Position numbers and translations under genes: made by a program
Origin: Pseudomonadota bacterium
Lineage (GTDB): Bacteria; SZUA-182; DTGQ01
Direction of reading: 5' to 3'
NCBI GenBank assembly: GCA_030605265.1
Contig: JAUWIR010000025.1
Coordinates: forward strand, 1-16,296
Length of the DNA stretch: 16,296 bases
Shown: positions 6,426 through 14,201 of the stretch, piece by piece
Position numbering within the stretch: the first letter of the stretch is position 1
Layout of the letters: the number at the start of each line of letters is the position of its first letter
The notes under the pieces: generated by a model
The model's input: the letters and a program-made list of their open reading frames with translations, nothing else
What the model was told of the DNA's origin: nothing
The model's database searches: none

Positions 6426-6872
6426 GAAATAGTCTTCTCCAATAAATTGTGCTGATTGATCGCTTTTTCATCAAGGGCTTTTTGTTCTTCTTTTAATTGT
6501 TCTTTATATAGTTTGCCAAGCGCCCTCTCTTTGTATTTTTCCATTATTTTTTTTTCCTTTGAAGCCTCTAATAATTGTAGTCGTTTTTCCTCAAGGATTG
6601 ATTCAAGATCTTTAATGATTCCCTTTTGCTTCTCTTCTTCTTTATTCAAAGCATAGAGAAAATTTTTGGTGAAGTTCGATAACAGCAGCACTTATGTTTT
6701 CTCTTTGTTTTTTTTGAAGCAGTTGATAAAGGTCAGTAATTTTATTTTTAATTGAGACAAGTTTTTCATTCTCTTTTGCCCCTTTTTTTTTAAGTGCAAA
6801 AAATTCTAAGTGAATTTGTTCTTCAATGTTTTTACGGTATTCGAGAATAGTATGAAATCGGGACCCTTTCAT
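6422..6872 (-). pseudogene. fliJ: fliJ, flagellar export chaperone/stalk, broken by a single +1 frameshift as written
   Basis: FliJ is the coiled-coil stalk of the FliI ATPase ring and an export chaperone escort. Two overlapping frames together encode a normal FliJ. The first (ATG at 6872, typical start MKGSRFHTILEYRKNIEEQ) runs to residue 71 (...VIELHQKF) and then stops after five out-of-frame residues. The second continues LYALNKEEEKQKG ... EKTIS to 6422. Splicing them by skipping one base at the run minus-strand AAAAATTTT (6659-6667) gives about 149 residues, the standard FliJ length. The join then matches the conserved HxxF...L helix seen in FliJ. The second frame has only a GTG at 6691 as a start. 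Its stop overlaps the next gene's ATG, so the frame downstream of the shift is still organised as the real gene end. A one-base sequencing or assembly error, a real mutation, or slippage are all possible. fliI lies 83 bases upstream. Confidence 0.85.
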
Positions 6873-6955
6873 AGGTAATAACCAGCTTTATCCGCAGTTT
6901 CTATTAATTTTATCGGCTAGAAAATATGTTTCCTCAGTTTTTAAAGAATGATTCG

Positions 6956-8269
6956 TCAACTCTTTTTTTCAAATAAATGATGAAGAGCTTTGATACTTTC
7001 AGCGAAGTCTACTCTTTCCTCAATACTCTGTTTTAAAAAAGCATTGATTTTGTCAATCATGGAAATCGCATGGTCTGTTTTTGGGTTATTCCCCTCTTTA
7101 TAGGCCCCTATCTGAATTAAATCCTCAACTCGGGTGTAGGTTGCCACAATTTCCAGTAATTGGTTGGCATCCTTTTTCTGCTCGGAACAGGTTATATCTT
7201 GCATGACCCTGCTAATGCTCTGGAGGATATCGATGGCGGGAAAATGATTATGAGCGGCTAAATCTCTGGATAAGATAATATGCCCGTCCAGGATAGCCCT
7301 GGTTGCATCCGCTATAGGCTCATTCATATCATCTCCTTCTACAAGCACTGTATATAGTCCAGTAATACTGCCGCCACCCACAGTTCCCCCCACCCTCTCA
7401 AGTAAAGAAGGCAGATATGAAAAAACTGAAGGAGGATAGCCTCTGGTTGAGGGGGGCTCGCCTATGGATAAGCCTATTTCTCTTTGGGCCATGGCAAACC
7501 GAGTTAGAGAATCCATCATAAGCAGAACGTGGTTCCCTTGATTTCGGAAATATTCAGCATAGGCAGTTGCCACAAAAGCTCCGCGTCTTCTAAGAAGAGG
7601 GGGCTCATCAGAGGTTGCCACTACTAAAACAGATTTTTTTAGGCCCTCCTCCCCCAAATCTTTTTCAACAAACTCCTTCACCTCTCTGCCTCTTTCACCA
7701 ACTAAGGCGATGATATTAATATCAGCTTTTGTATTCCGGGCAATTTGACCCAGGAGAGTGCTTTTACCAACACCACTGCCGGCAAATATGCCCATTTTTT
7801 GGCCTCTGCCAATTGAAAAAAGGCTATTTATCGACCTGATCCCTACATCTAACGGTTCAGCAATCCTTTCCCTTTGGAAGGGGCGAAGAGGTGTGGTATG
7901 AAAGAGGTATTCCTCCTTAAGGGGAAAATGTTCTTTCCCGTCTATTGGCTGACCAAGAGCATTGAGCACTCTGCCTAAAAGCTGCCGGCCAACTTTAATT
8001 TTGTCAGTAAAAGAAATAGGACGAATTATACTTCCGCGTTTTATGCCGTGAATTTGTCCTAAAGGCATGAGCAGCATGGCATCTTCTCGAAACCCAATAA
8101 CTTCAGCCTTGATGGAATGATTGTCTGAGCAGACTATTTCACATATTCCTCCCAGGGGAAGATTGGCCCCAGACCCTTCTATTACTAAGCCGGTAATTTT
8201 TTTTACTTGACCAAACACTTTAATCAGGTTGATTTTTTCTAAAGAATCCAAGTACCTTTCCAAATTCAT
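6956..8269 (-). CDS. fliI: FliI, flagellum-specific export ATPase
   Basis: F1-beta-like hexameric ATPase at the cytoplasmic face of the flagellar type III export apparatus, working with FliH and FliJ. The 437-residue product has an N-terminal beta-barrel (about 1-85) and RPFQRERIAEPLDVGIRSIN. The Walker A motif is AGSGVGKST (163-171, Lys169), the catalytic-loop motif is GERGREV (191-197), Walker B is HVLLMMDSLTRFA (Asp253), and downstream are EPPSTRGYPPSVFSYLPSLLER and the GSITGLYTVLVEGDD segment. These are the hallmarks of FliI/SctN ATPases. The C-terminal helical domain is complete. The ATG overlaps the fliH stop (ATGA). Confidence 0.98.
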   Translation of the reverse strand: MNLERYLDSLEKINLIKVFGQVKKITGLVIEGSGANLPLGGICEIVCSDNHSIKAEVIGFREDAMLLMPLGQIHGIKRGSIIRPISFTDKIKVGRQLLGRVLNALGQPIDGKEHFPLKEEYLFHTTPLRPFQRERIAEPLDVGIRSINSLFSIGRGQKMGIFAGSGVGKSTLLGQIARNTKADINIIALVGERGREVKEFVEKDLGEEGLKKSVLVVATSDEPPLLRRRGAFVATAYAEYFRNQGNHVLLMMDSLTRFAMAQREIGLSIGEPPSTRGYPPSVFSYLPSLLERVGGTVGGGSITGLYTVLVEGDDMNEPIADATRAILDGHIILSRDLAAHNHFPAIDILQSISRVMQDITCSEQKKDANQLLEIVATYTRVEDLIQIGAYKEGNNPKTDHAISMIDKINAFLKQSIEERVDFAESIKALHHLFEKKS

Positions 8270-8991
8270 TTGGCCAGTACCTCTTTGCTTAGCTCTTGAA
8301 TTTGATTTTCAATGGTTGCGTCAATATATCCAAGGTCCGTCCGAATGAAGCATCCCCCTTGCTCTAAGGTGAGATCAGCTTCCAGAGGGACTTCATTTAT
8401 CTTGAAAGAAAGCTGCTTTGATTTGTCATTCAAGGTTTTTAAGAGCTCTAAATCAGAAGGATGCAATTTGATGCTTAAAATCTTGCATTGCCCAAAAGCT
8501 TTTAATCCTTCCCGTATATTTGCCAAAATGATTTGAGGATTTTGCCGGATTTCTGTGTGGATGATTTTTTTAGCTATGGCCAGACAAAAATGGAGGATTT
8601 CCTCTTCTTTTTTCTCCAAGACATCTTTTTGAATTTTTTCAAGGTTACAAGCGCCTTTTTCCAGGGCGGATTGGAGGAAACTAACCTTTTTTTTTAGCTC
8701 TTCTCCTGCTTTGGATTCCCCCTCTTGCCAACCCTCTTGATAAGCTTTCATTTTTATTTTTTGAGCTTCAGCTTTGGCCTCTGCTAAAATTCCTTGCGCT
8801 TCCCTGTGTGATTGTTCTTCTTCTTTTTTAATGTTTTCCATTTCTTGTGTAAGGTTTGAAGGAGTGTCCTCAGTTGGAGAAAGTCCCTCAAGATAGGAAG
8901 GGAAGCGAAAATCAGCCTCTTTATATGAAGCGGAGGGATTAAAGGTTGAGAGAGTTTTTTTATTCATGGGCTTAAATGAAGAATTTTTCAT
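8266..8991 (-). CDS. fliH: FliH, export ATPase regulator/stator stalk
   Basis: Dimeric peripheral stalk that links FliI to FliN and holds the ATPase in check. From the preferred start at 8991 the product has 241 residues. The N-terminal region is variable, then a Glu/Ala/Lys-rich helix containing the glycine-spaced segment AYQEGWQEGESKAGEE follows. The C-terminal domain ends with the typical EQGGCFIRTDLGYIDATIENQIQ. The frame is open back to an ATG at 9021, inside fliG, but the ATG at 8991 has a good Shine-Dalgarno (AAGGAAAA) directly upstream and lies just after the fliG stop, so I chose it. The stop overlaps the fliI start. Confidence 0.93.
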   Translation of the reverse strand: MKNSSFKPMNKKTLSTFNPSASYKEADFRFPSYLEGLSPTEDTPSNLTQEMENIKKEEEQSHREAQGILAEAKAEAQKIKMKAYQEGWQEGESKAGEELKKKVSFLQSALEKGACNLEKIQKDVLEKKEEEILHFCLAIAKKIIHTEIRQNPQIILANIREGLKAFGQCKILSIKLHPSDLELLKTLNDKSKQLSFKINEVPLEADLTLEQGGCFIRTDLGYIDATIENQIQELSKEVLAK

Positions 8992-9004
8992 TAATTTTCC
9001 TTTT

Positions 9005-10012
9005 TTATACCAGCACGTCATTTCCTTTGCCGCCCTTTAAGACAATTTGACCCTCCTCCTCCAGGCGTCTGGCTACTTTGACGATATTTTGCTGGGCCTT
9101 CTCAACATCGTGTAATTTTACAGCCCCCATTGATTCAAGGTCTTCCATGGTCATTTGAGCTGCTCGCTCAGACATGCTGTTGAAAATGAGGTCCTTTATT
9201 TCTACACTGGCTGTCTTTAAGGCTAAAGTTAATTCATCTTTGGGGATTTCTTTAAGGAGGTTTTGCATATCTTTATTATTAATGCCGGCAAGATCTTCAA
9301 AAGTAAACATGAGCATGCGAATATTTTCAGATAGGGAATTGTCTATTTTTTCAATGCTTGACATAATCTGGTCCTCAGAAGTCCGGTCGATATGGTTCAT
9401 AATTTCTGCAATTTTCGTAACCCCCCCAACCACTTGACTTTCTGATTCCTGAAGATTCATCAATTTGGATCGAAAGAATTCATTAATTTCCTGCATAACT
9501 CCGGGACGGATACGCTCTAAATTGCAGATTCGCAAAGCTACATCAGTTCGCAATTCCTCAGGCAGAGAAGAGAGGACTTCTGCTGCTTTATCAGGGCTGA
9601 GATTGGTGAGAACAAGGGCCACTATTTGAGGGTGTTCTCCTCGGATCAAATTAACTAAGGTTTCCGAGTCAAGGTCTTTGGCTGCTTTTAGACTGCCGGA
9701 TTTTGACATCATAGGAGCTTGCAGTTTGCGTAATATTTCATTAGCTTTTTTTTCTCCCAAGGATTTAATTAATACATTATTAACGTATTCAGCCACTTCT
9801 TGGGGAAGAACATTTCTATAAGAAATCCTTTCCATGGTTTCCTGAATTACTGCCTGAATGTCCTCTAAAGAGGGAGTGTCCATATTAGCGATATATTGGC
9901 TGACAGTTTGAATTTCAGTTTCTTCAAGGCTTCGAAATACCTCTACCGCAACTTCCTCTCCTAAAGATAAAAAAAGAATCGCCGCTTTTTCAGAATTGGT
10001 TAAGTTACTCAT
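9005..10012 (-). CDS. fliG: FliG, flagellar motor switch/rotor torque protein
   Basis: Rotor protein on the FliF ring that receives torque from MotA and binds FliM. From the preferred ATG at 10012 it has 335 residues, close to the usual 330-340. The FliF-binding N-domain starts NSEKAAILFLSLGEEVAVEVF. The middle domain has the EHPQ motif (126-129) for FliM binding, and VLTNLSPDKAAEVLSSLPEE follows. The C-terminal torque domain has FEDLAGINNKDMQNLLKEI and IKDLIFNSMSERAAQMTMED with the expected charged residues on the torque helix. The ATG at 10012 overlaps the fliF stop as ATGA and has a GAGGAG Shine-Dalgarno. An in-frame ATG at 10039 would add nine residues unlike the family N-terminus. Confidence 0.97.
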   Translation of the reverse strand: MSNLTNSEKAAILFLSLGEEVAVEVFRSLEETEIQTVSQYIANMDTPSLEDIQAVIQETMERISYRNVLPQEVAEYVNNVLIKSLGEKKANEILRKLQAPMMSKSGSLKAAKDLDSETLVNLIRGEHPQIVALVLTNLSPDKAAEVLSSLPEELRTDVALRICNLERIRPGVMQEINEFFRSKLMNLQESESQVVGGVTKIAEIMNHIDRTSEDQIMSSIEKIDNSLSENIRMLMFTFEDLAGINNKDMQNLLKEIPKDELTLALKTASVEIKDLIFNSMSERAAQMTMEDLESMGAVKLHDVEKAQQNIVKVARRLEEEGQIVLKGGKGNDVLV

Positions 10013-11631
10013 GATTGGCTTCTCTCCTCTTGCAGCCATTCATGGGTAAGCTGGGCAATACGCTTTGGTTCTTGTTTGGCTATTTCCCGCATAGCATTTA
10101 CTAATTGTTCAAGCTTTTTGCTCTCTTCACTATTGGCCGCTTTAATGGCTACTTCCAATTTATCGACTCTTTCCGGAAGATTTTCTTGAAGTCCGGCGAT
10201 CATGGATTGATCTTCCACAAATTCCCCTGGTTCTCTATTTTCGAGTGGCAAGGATTTTTTGTCGGAAGAGGAAGGAGTAAATTGGTAAAGCCATTTTAAT
10301 AGAGGTCGGAAAACCAACAGAAGGAGGATAAGCGCAAGGATTACTTTTGCCCCATATTTGGCGATACTAAGCCAAAATTGACGATTTTGTATCCCACCAC
10401 TCATCTTCTCCTCGACCTTTTTATCAGCGCCTCCATAGAAGGGGATATTGACTACTTCGATCTGGTCTCCTCTGGTTTGATCGTATCCTACGGCTTTTTC
10501 TACAATTGTGCGGATACTTTTTATCTCTTCAGGGGTCCGAGGGACGTATTGTACCCCCTGATCGGTTTTTTCATAAATCCCGTCGATTAAAACAGCTATC
10601 GACAGACGGGTGATTTGCCCAGGTAATTGAATAACATGATTAGTCGCTTTTGTCAGTTCATAGTTGATGGTTTCATCGGATTTTTTATAGGTTGAATTAT
10701 TTCCTCCTGCCGGGGTAACAGGGGTTTGCCCCTGAGATGACTCCTCAACTCTTTGCTCGGTTTTTATTACTGTTTGTTCAGGATCATATTTTTCTTCAGT
10801 GCTTTCTATCCGTTTCAAGTTTAAGGACACTGAGACCCTGGCGATAACCTTATTTTCCCCTAAAGCTTTTTCAAGAATACTGGTGACCTTTTTTTCCAGA
10901 CTGTTTTCAATTTTGGCTTGATATTCCATTTTAACAGTCTGGAGGCGCTGATCAGAGAATAATTCCGGGTTTTCACTTAAAATACGTCCTTTATCGTCAA
11001 TTACTCTTATATTTTCCGGGGAAAGGCCTTCCACGCTGCAAGAGACAAGGTGGACAATGCCGGTAATTTGATTTTGCCGAAGACGGGAACCGGGAGTAAG
11101 ACCGATCACAACTGAGGCGGTAGTCGGCTGTTCCTTTTCTACAAACAGGCTTTTTTGAGGAATGGCCAGGTGCACCCTGGCCCACTCGATTTCCGCTATG
11201 CTGCCGATAGTGCGACCTAATTCTCCCTGCAGAGCTCTTTGATAATTGATCGTTTGCACAAATTCCGTAGTCCCCAGGTTGGTCTGATCAAAAATCTCAA
11301 AGCCGATATTTCCTTTTTGTAATATCTTGTCAGTTGCCAATTGCAAGCGGAGCTCGTAAACACGATCTTCCGGAACTAAAATAGTACTTCCCCCATTTTT
11401 CAGGAGGAAGGAAATTTTTTTTTCCTTTAATTGAGCTACAATAGCCCCGGCATCCTCCTGGGTGAGGCGGGAATAAAGGATCTGGTGGTTTGGTTTGCTC
11501 AACCAGGAGAATAAAAGAGTAATTCCGCCTATCAAGAAAACAATAACCAGGATGAGAGTAATCTTTCTGTTGAGAGGAAGATCTTTTAATGAATTGATAA
11601 AATGGGAGAAACTATCAAAAACAGTGGGCAT
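10009..11631 (-). CDS. fliF: FliF, flagellar MS-ring protein
   Basis: Inner-membrane ring on which the rotor and export gate are built. The 540-residue product has two membrane helices (about 24-44, ITLILVIVFLIGGITLLF; and about 423-447, AKVILALILLLLVFRPLL). Between them lies the large periplasmic part with ring-building motifs: YSRLTQEDAGAIVAQLKEKK, YELRLQLATD, GFEIFDQTNLGTTEFVQTIN followed by YQRALQGELGRTI, and VHLAIPQKSLF. A Gly/Ser/Thr-rich loop (about 300-315, QTPVTPAGGNNS) follows. The last 35 residues are the helical FliG-binding tail (LEQLVNAMREIAKQEPKRIA). The gene is 15 bases after fliE with a good Shine-Dalgarno (GAAGGA). Length is typical and no anomalies are seen. Confidence 0.98.
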   Translation of the reverse strand: MPTVFDSFSHFINSLKDLPLNRKITLILVIVFLIGGITLLFSWLSKPNHQILYSRLTQEDAGAIVAQLKEKKISFLLKNGGSTILVPEDRVYELRLQLATDKILQKGNIGFEIFDQTNLGTTEFVQTINYQRALQGELGRTIGSIAEIEWARVHLAIPQKSLFVEKEQPTTASVVIGLTPGSRLRQNQITGIVHLVSCSVEGLSPENIRVIDDKGRILSENPELFSDQRLQTVKMEYQAKIENSLEKKVTSILEKALGENKVIARVSVSLNLKRIESTEEKYDPEQTVIKTEQRVEESSQGQTPVTPAGGNNSTYKKSDETINYELTKATNHVIQLPGQITRLSIAVLIDGIYEKTDQGVQYVPRTPEEIKSIRTIVEKAVGYDQTRGDQIEVVNIPFYGGADKKVEEKMSGGIQNRQFWLSIAKYGAKVILALILLLLVFRPLLKWLYQFTPSSSDKKSLPLENREPGEFVEDQSMIAGLQENLPERVDKLEVAIKAANSEESKKLEQLVNAMREIAKQEPKRIAQLTHEWLQEERSQS

Positions 11632-11646
11632 AAGGTATTCCTTCTA

Positions 11647-11946
11647 TTAAACTTGCATTCTCATCACTTCTTGATAGGCATCTAAAACTTTATTGCGAAT
11701 TTTCATAAAAAGTTTCAAAGATATGTCCGCTTTTTCCCAGGTGATCATGACCTCATGTAAGTCAGTGTTTTTTTTAGTAACAAAATCCTGCATTATACGA
11801 TCAGCATCTTTTTGAGCTTGATCCACTTTTTGAATTGAATCCTTGATAATATCACTGAAGGCGGGTCCTTCTCCTTCTTTTGCTTTAGGCGCAGCAGGTT
11901 TTGACAAGAGGATTGGCTTTAAGTCAAGAAGGCTTACTTTTTCCAT
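11647..11946 (-). CDS. fliE: FliE, MS-ring/rod junction protein
   Basis: Small secreted protein that joins the MS ring and gate to the proximal rod. The 99-residue product shows the family pattern: an N-terminal variable part, FSDIIKDSIQKVDQAQKDAD, then the conserved helix HEVMITWEKADISLKLFMKI and the C-terminal RNKVLDAYQEVMRMQV. A very strong Shine-Dalgarno (AAGGAGGAG) stands just upstream of the ATG. The rod genes flgB and flgC, which usually precede fliE, are absent; instead fliE follows a TPR-protein gene by 22 bases. Confidence 0.96.
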   Translation of the reverse strand: MEKVSLLDLKPILLSKPAAPKAKEGEGPAFSDIIKDSIQKVDQAQKDADRIMQDFVTKKNTDLHEVMITWEKADISLKLFMKIRNKVLDAYQEVMRMQV

Positions 11947-11968
11947 TTTCTCCTCCTTCCCCCTTTTT

Positions 11969-13900
11969 TTAATACTGGTTTAAAGAGATACAAAAATCTT
12001 TAAAATCAGCAATAGACGCCCAGATAGGATCAGAATGGGAAGATTTTAATTTTTCTAATGAATCTGTAGCTTCAGAGGATTTTTTCTCTTTTTGGGAACA
12101 GTTGGCTATTTGAAAAAGTGCCCAGTCACGGTCATCCGGCTCTAAAGGTAACTTTTGTAACTCTTGGTAATGAACTAGCGCTTGCGCATAATTTTGATGC
12201 CGATAATGCAGATCGGCGATCTTTAAATGTCCTTGGGCTAATTCTTCTTTTTTTTGGGCAAAATTGATCGCTTTTTTAAAATATCTCATTGCCTCAGAGG
12301 TATTCTTTAATTTGTCTAAGGATTCTCCAATACTGAGCAATAGTTTTATATTAATGTCTTCAGATTCGGTTTTTTTAGCAGTTTTATAAGCTTCAACAGC
12401 TTTTTTAAAATTCTTTTCTTGAAAATGAATATCTCCTGTTATTTTTTGGACCTTAAAAACGAGGGTCCTATTAGCGTTGGTGTCTATTTTTTGTAAATAC
12501 CCTAATGCTTTTTTATATTTCTGTTTATGGAAATGAATATGAGCAAGCTCAAAAAGAATCTGATTATTGAATTTGCTGTCGATAGTGGGAATAAACATTT
12601 TCTCATACATATCTTTTGCTTTTTCATCAAATCCTTTTTTCTGATAACTTTGGGCAATATTGAAAAAATAAGAGATATTTTTCGGTTTTTGCAGGAAGGA
12701 AGCTAAAAGGAGCTTATTTTTCTCATAGATCTTGATTACTGAAAAAAAATCCTCTTTCTCATAACAGTAGTTGAGGTAAGTTACTATGATCTCCTTGAGG
12801 GAAGAAAGGATACGGTGATATATTTTTTTTTCAAGGCCTTTTTTTAATATGCTTTTTAATAGAGTAATTGCTTCACGATATTTGCCGTTCTTTTGAAGAT
12901 CCAGGGCTAATTTATATTCAGCCAGATGAGCTAGGCTTGGTTCAGTAGATTTTTTTTCAATTAAATTCTTATATGCAAGAATTGGTTTATGAAAAGCTGG
13001 GAAGCTATAATTTGGATCTTTAATCTTTTTGTTCGTTTCTGTAGAAAGATCAGCCATCCGAATGGTACTTACTTGTGCGCCGATTGTTTCAGGAAAGTTA
13101 GTGATGACTTTTTGATAGGTTTGGAGAGCTTCTTGTAATTTGCCTTGTTCTTTATAGATATCTCCACAAAAAGCCAGCGCCTGGCTGGTTAGTGTATTAT
13201 TGGGGGAATTTTTTTCCAGGTTGGAAAATACCTTGAGGGCTTTTTCCAACAATCCCTCTCTGAAATAAAGGCAGCCGACATTAAAAGCTGTCTCAGGATT
13301 GGAGTTAATATAATCGGGCAATACTTTCATTCCCTCAAGATAATAGATACGAGCAGTGACCTCATCATTCAATTTCTTCAAACTATCTGCATACTTGAAA
13401 AGGGCTTTTTGCCCATAAATTGTTTTTGGAAACTCTAAGATCAGTTGTTTGAATACTTTACAGGATTTTTTTATTTCCCCCATATGCAAAAATATTTCCC
13501 CTTGCCTGAAGAGGATTTCCGAAAGCAAATGATGCTTTGGATATTGTTTCATAAATTGGCAATAAATAGCCTCAGCTTCGTAAAACAGGTTGTTCTTGTC
13601 ATAAATATCACCAAGGAATAGATAACTTTTTGGGGTCTGCGGTGATTTAGGGTGATTAAAAATTAATTCTTCAAGGATTTTTTTGGCCTTTTCATCCCTT
13701 TTTTCAGTCAAAGCCCCCATGGCTTGTTCAAATAAATTTAAGGCCTCTGAATTGTCTTGAGGATAATTTTGGGCTTGGAAGGTAGCCCCGGCAGGACGAG
13801 CATACAGTAAAGATAAGTTTGCATACAGGAGAAAAAGGATATATAAGGAGAATAGTATTTTCCCCCCTTTATGATTACTATTATTGTATGATGCTTTCAT
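11969..13900 (-). CDS. Exported tetratricopeptide-repeat protein heading the fliE-fliF operon
   Basis: A 643-residue protein I cannot assign to a named family. The N-terminus is basic, then strongly hydrophobic (about residues 15-34) and ends at PAGATF, consistent with a signal peptide or membrane anchor. The remainder should therefore be periplasmic or outer-membrane-facing. From about residue 55 almost to the C-terminus it is a string of TPR-like helical hairpins, roughly a dozen. Examples are AEAIYCQFMKQYPKH, KALKVFSNLEKNSPNN, EALQTYQKVITNFPET, KALGYLQKIDTNA, KAVEAYKTAKK, EAMRYFKKAINFA and QALVHYQELQKLP. TPR scaffolds of this kind position partners; PflA in Campylobacter is a known periplasmic TPR motor protein, cited only as an analogy. 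The gene follows a sigma-54 promoter by about 85 bases and shares a transcript with fliE-fliF, so a motor scaffold or stator-positioning role is a reasonable inference. No good Shine-Dalgarno precedes the ATG. Confidence 0.8.
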   Translation of the reverse strand: MKASYNNSNHKGGKILFSLYILFLLYANLSLLYARPAGATFQAQNYPQDNSEALNLFEQAMGALTEKRDEKAKKILEELIFNHPKSPQTPKSYLFLGDIYDKNNLFYEAEAIYCQFMKQYPKHHLLSEILFRQGEIFLHMGEIKKSCKVFKQLILEFPKTIYGQKALFKYADSLKKLNDEVTARIYYLEGMKVLPDYINSNPETAFNVGCLYFREGLLEKALKVFSNLEKNSPNNTLTSQALAFCGDIYKEQGKLQEALQTYQKVITNFPETIGAQVSTIRMADLSTETNKKIKDPNYSFPAFHKPILAYKNLIEKKSTEPSLAHLAEYKLALDLQKNGKYREAITLLKSILKKGLEKKIYHRILSSLKEIIVTYLNYCYEKEDFFSVIKIYEKNKLLLASFLQKPKNISYFFNIAQSYQKKGFDEKAKDMYEKMFIPTIDSKFNNQILFELAHIHFHKQKYKKALGYLQKIDTNANRTLVFKVQKITGDIHFQEKNFKKAVEAYKTAKKTESEDINIKLLLSIGESLDKLKNTSEAMRYFKKAINFAQKKEELAQGHLKIADLHYRHQNYAQALVHYQELQKLPLEPDDRDWALFQIANCSQKEKKSSEATDSLEKLKSSHSDPIWASIADFKDFCISLNQY

Positions 13901-13994
13901 GTTTTAATAATGCTTTTTTAAAAAGAATAATAGAAGAATGAAGATATTATTAAATGGTGTTATTTTTTAGTTTTAAAAATGTTCATTAGACAAT

Positions 13995-14013
13995 AGTGCA
14001 AATTTTGTGCCTA
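13995..14013 (-). promoter_or_regulatory. Sigma-54 (-24/-12) promoter for the TPR-fliE-fliF-fliG-fliH-fliI operon
   Basis: Minus-strand sequence TAGGCACAAAATTTGCACT. GG (14011-14010) and GC (13999-13998) are exactly ten bases apart. GGCAC and TTGCA match the consensus TGGCAC-N5-TTGCA with only the first T replaced by A. Predicted transcription start is near 13986, about 85 bases before the TPR gene. The gene directly upstream encodes an NtrC-type sigma-54 activator, which strengthens the call. Confidence 0.7.
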
Positions 14014-14018
14014 GAAGT

Positions 14019-14042
14019 AATACGTATTGATTTCAATGTATT
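14019..14042 (-). promoter_or_regulatory. Compound dyad just upstream of the sigma-54 promoter, possible activator site
   Basis: Arms AATAC...GTATT enclose inner arms ATTGA...TCAAT (centre TT, with a 2-base GT offset on one side). The first ten bases, AATACGTATT, are a perfect palindrome on their own. It ends 6 bases upstream of the -24 GG and is centred about 45 bases upstream of the predicted start. That suits an activator or architectural-protein site. It is closer than the usual 80-150 bases for an enhancer, so its role is uncertain. Confidence 0.4.
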
Positions 14043-14201
14043 AACCTGGTGAGGTGTGAAAGGATAGGTCGATAATTGCCTCATTCTGTAGCAGAAGGAC
14101 CTTTTTACTCGTAATTTAACTTATTAAAGAATTGGATTATTTGAGCTAAAGGAATTATTTTCAAATGAAGGAATAGATCTGAAAAAATTTTGGTGGCACT
14201 A

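Larger units (their letters stand above)
13901..14201 (-). other. Intergenic control region upstream of the TPR-fliE-fliF operon
   Basis: A 301-base AT-rich stretch between the response-regulator stop (tandem TAA TAG at 14204-14199) and the TPR-protein start. It contains the sigma-54 promoter at 13995-14013 and the dyad at 14019-14042. There is also a small 5-pair hairpin (TTCTG-TAG-CAGAA on the plus strand, 14084-14096) with no T-run. I found no clear terminator for the regulator gene and no small gene. Confidence 0.6.

Noticed and set aside
6422..6691. Separate small coiled-coil gene starting at the GTG at 6691
   Set aside because: Its sequence is the C-terminal half of FliJ and overlaps the first half in a way that a single-base shift fully explains.
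9174..9437. Plus-strand 87-codon ORF opposite fliG
   Set aside because: Antisense to highly conserved FliG sequence; no ribosome site or family resemblance. The same applies to the other plus-strand ORFs across the window.
10997..11185. Minus-strand 62-codon ORF in another frame within fliF
   Set aside because: Lies entirely inside conserved FliF coding sequence; the composition is that of a frame shadow.
14084..14096. TTCTG-TAG-CAGAA hairpin downstream of the response regulator considered as a terminator
   Set aside because: Five weak pairs and no following T-run on the minus strand; it may be chance.
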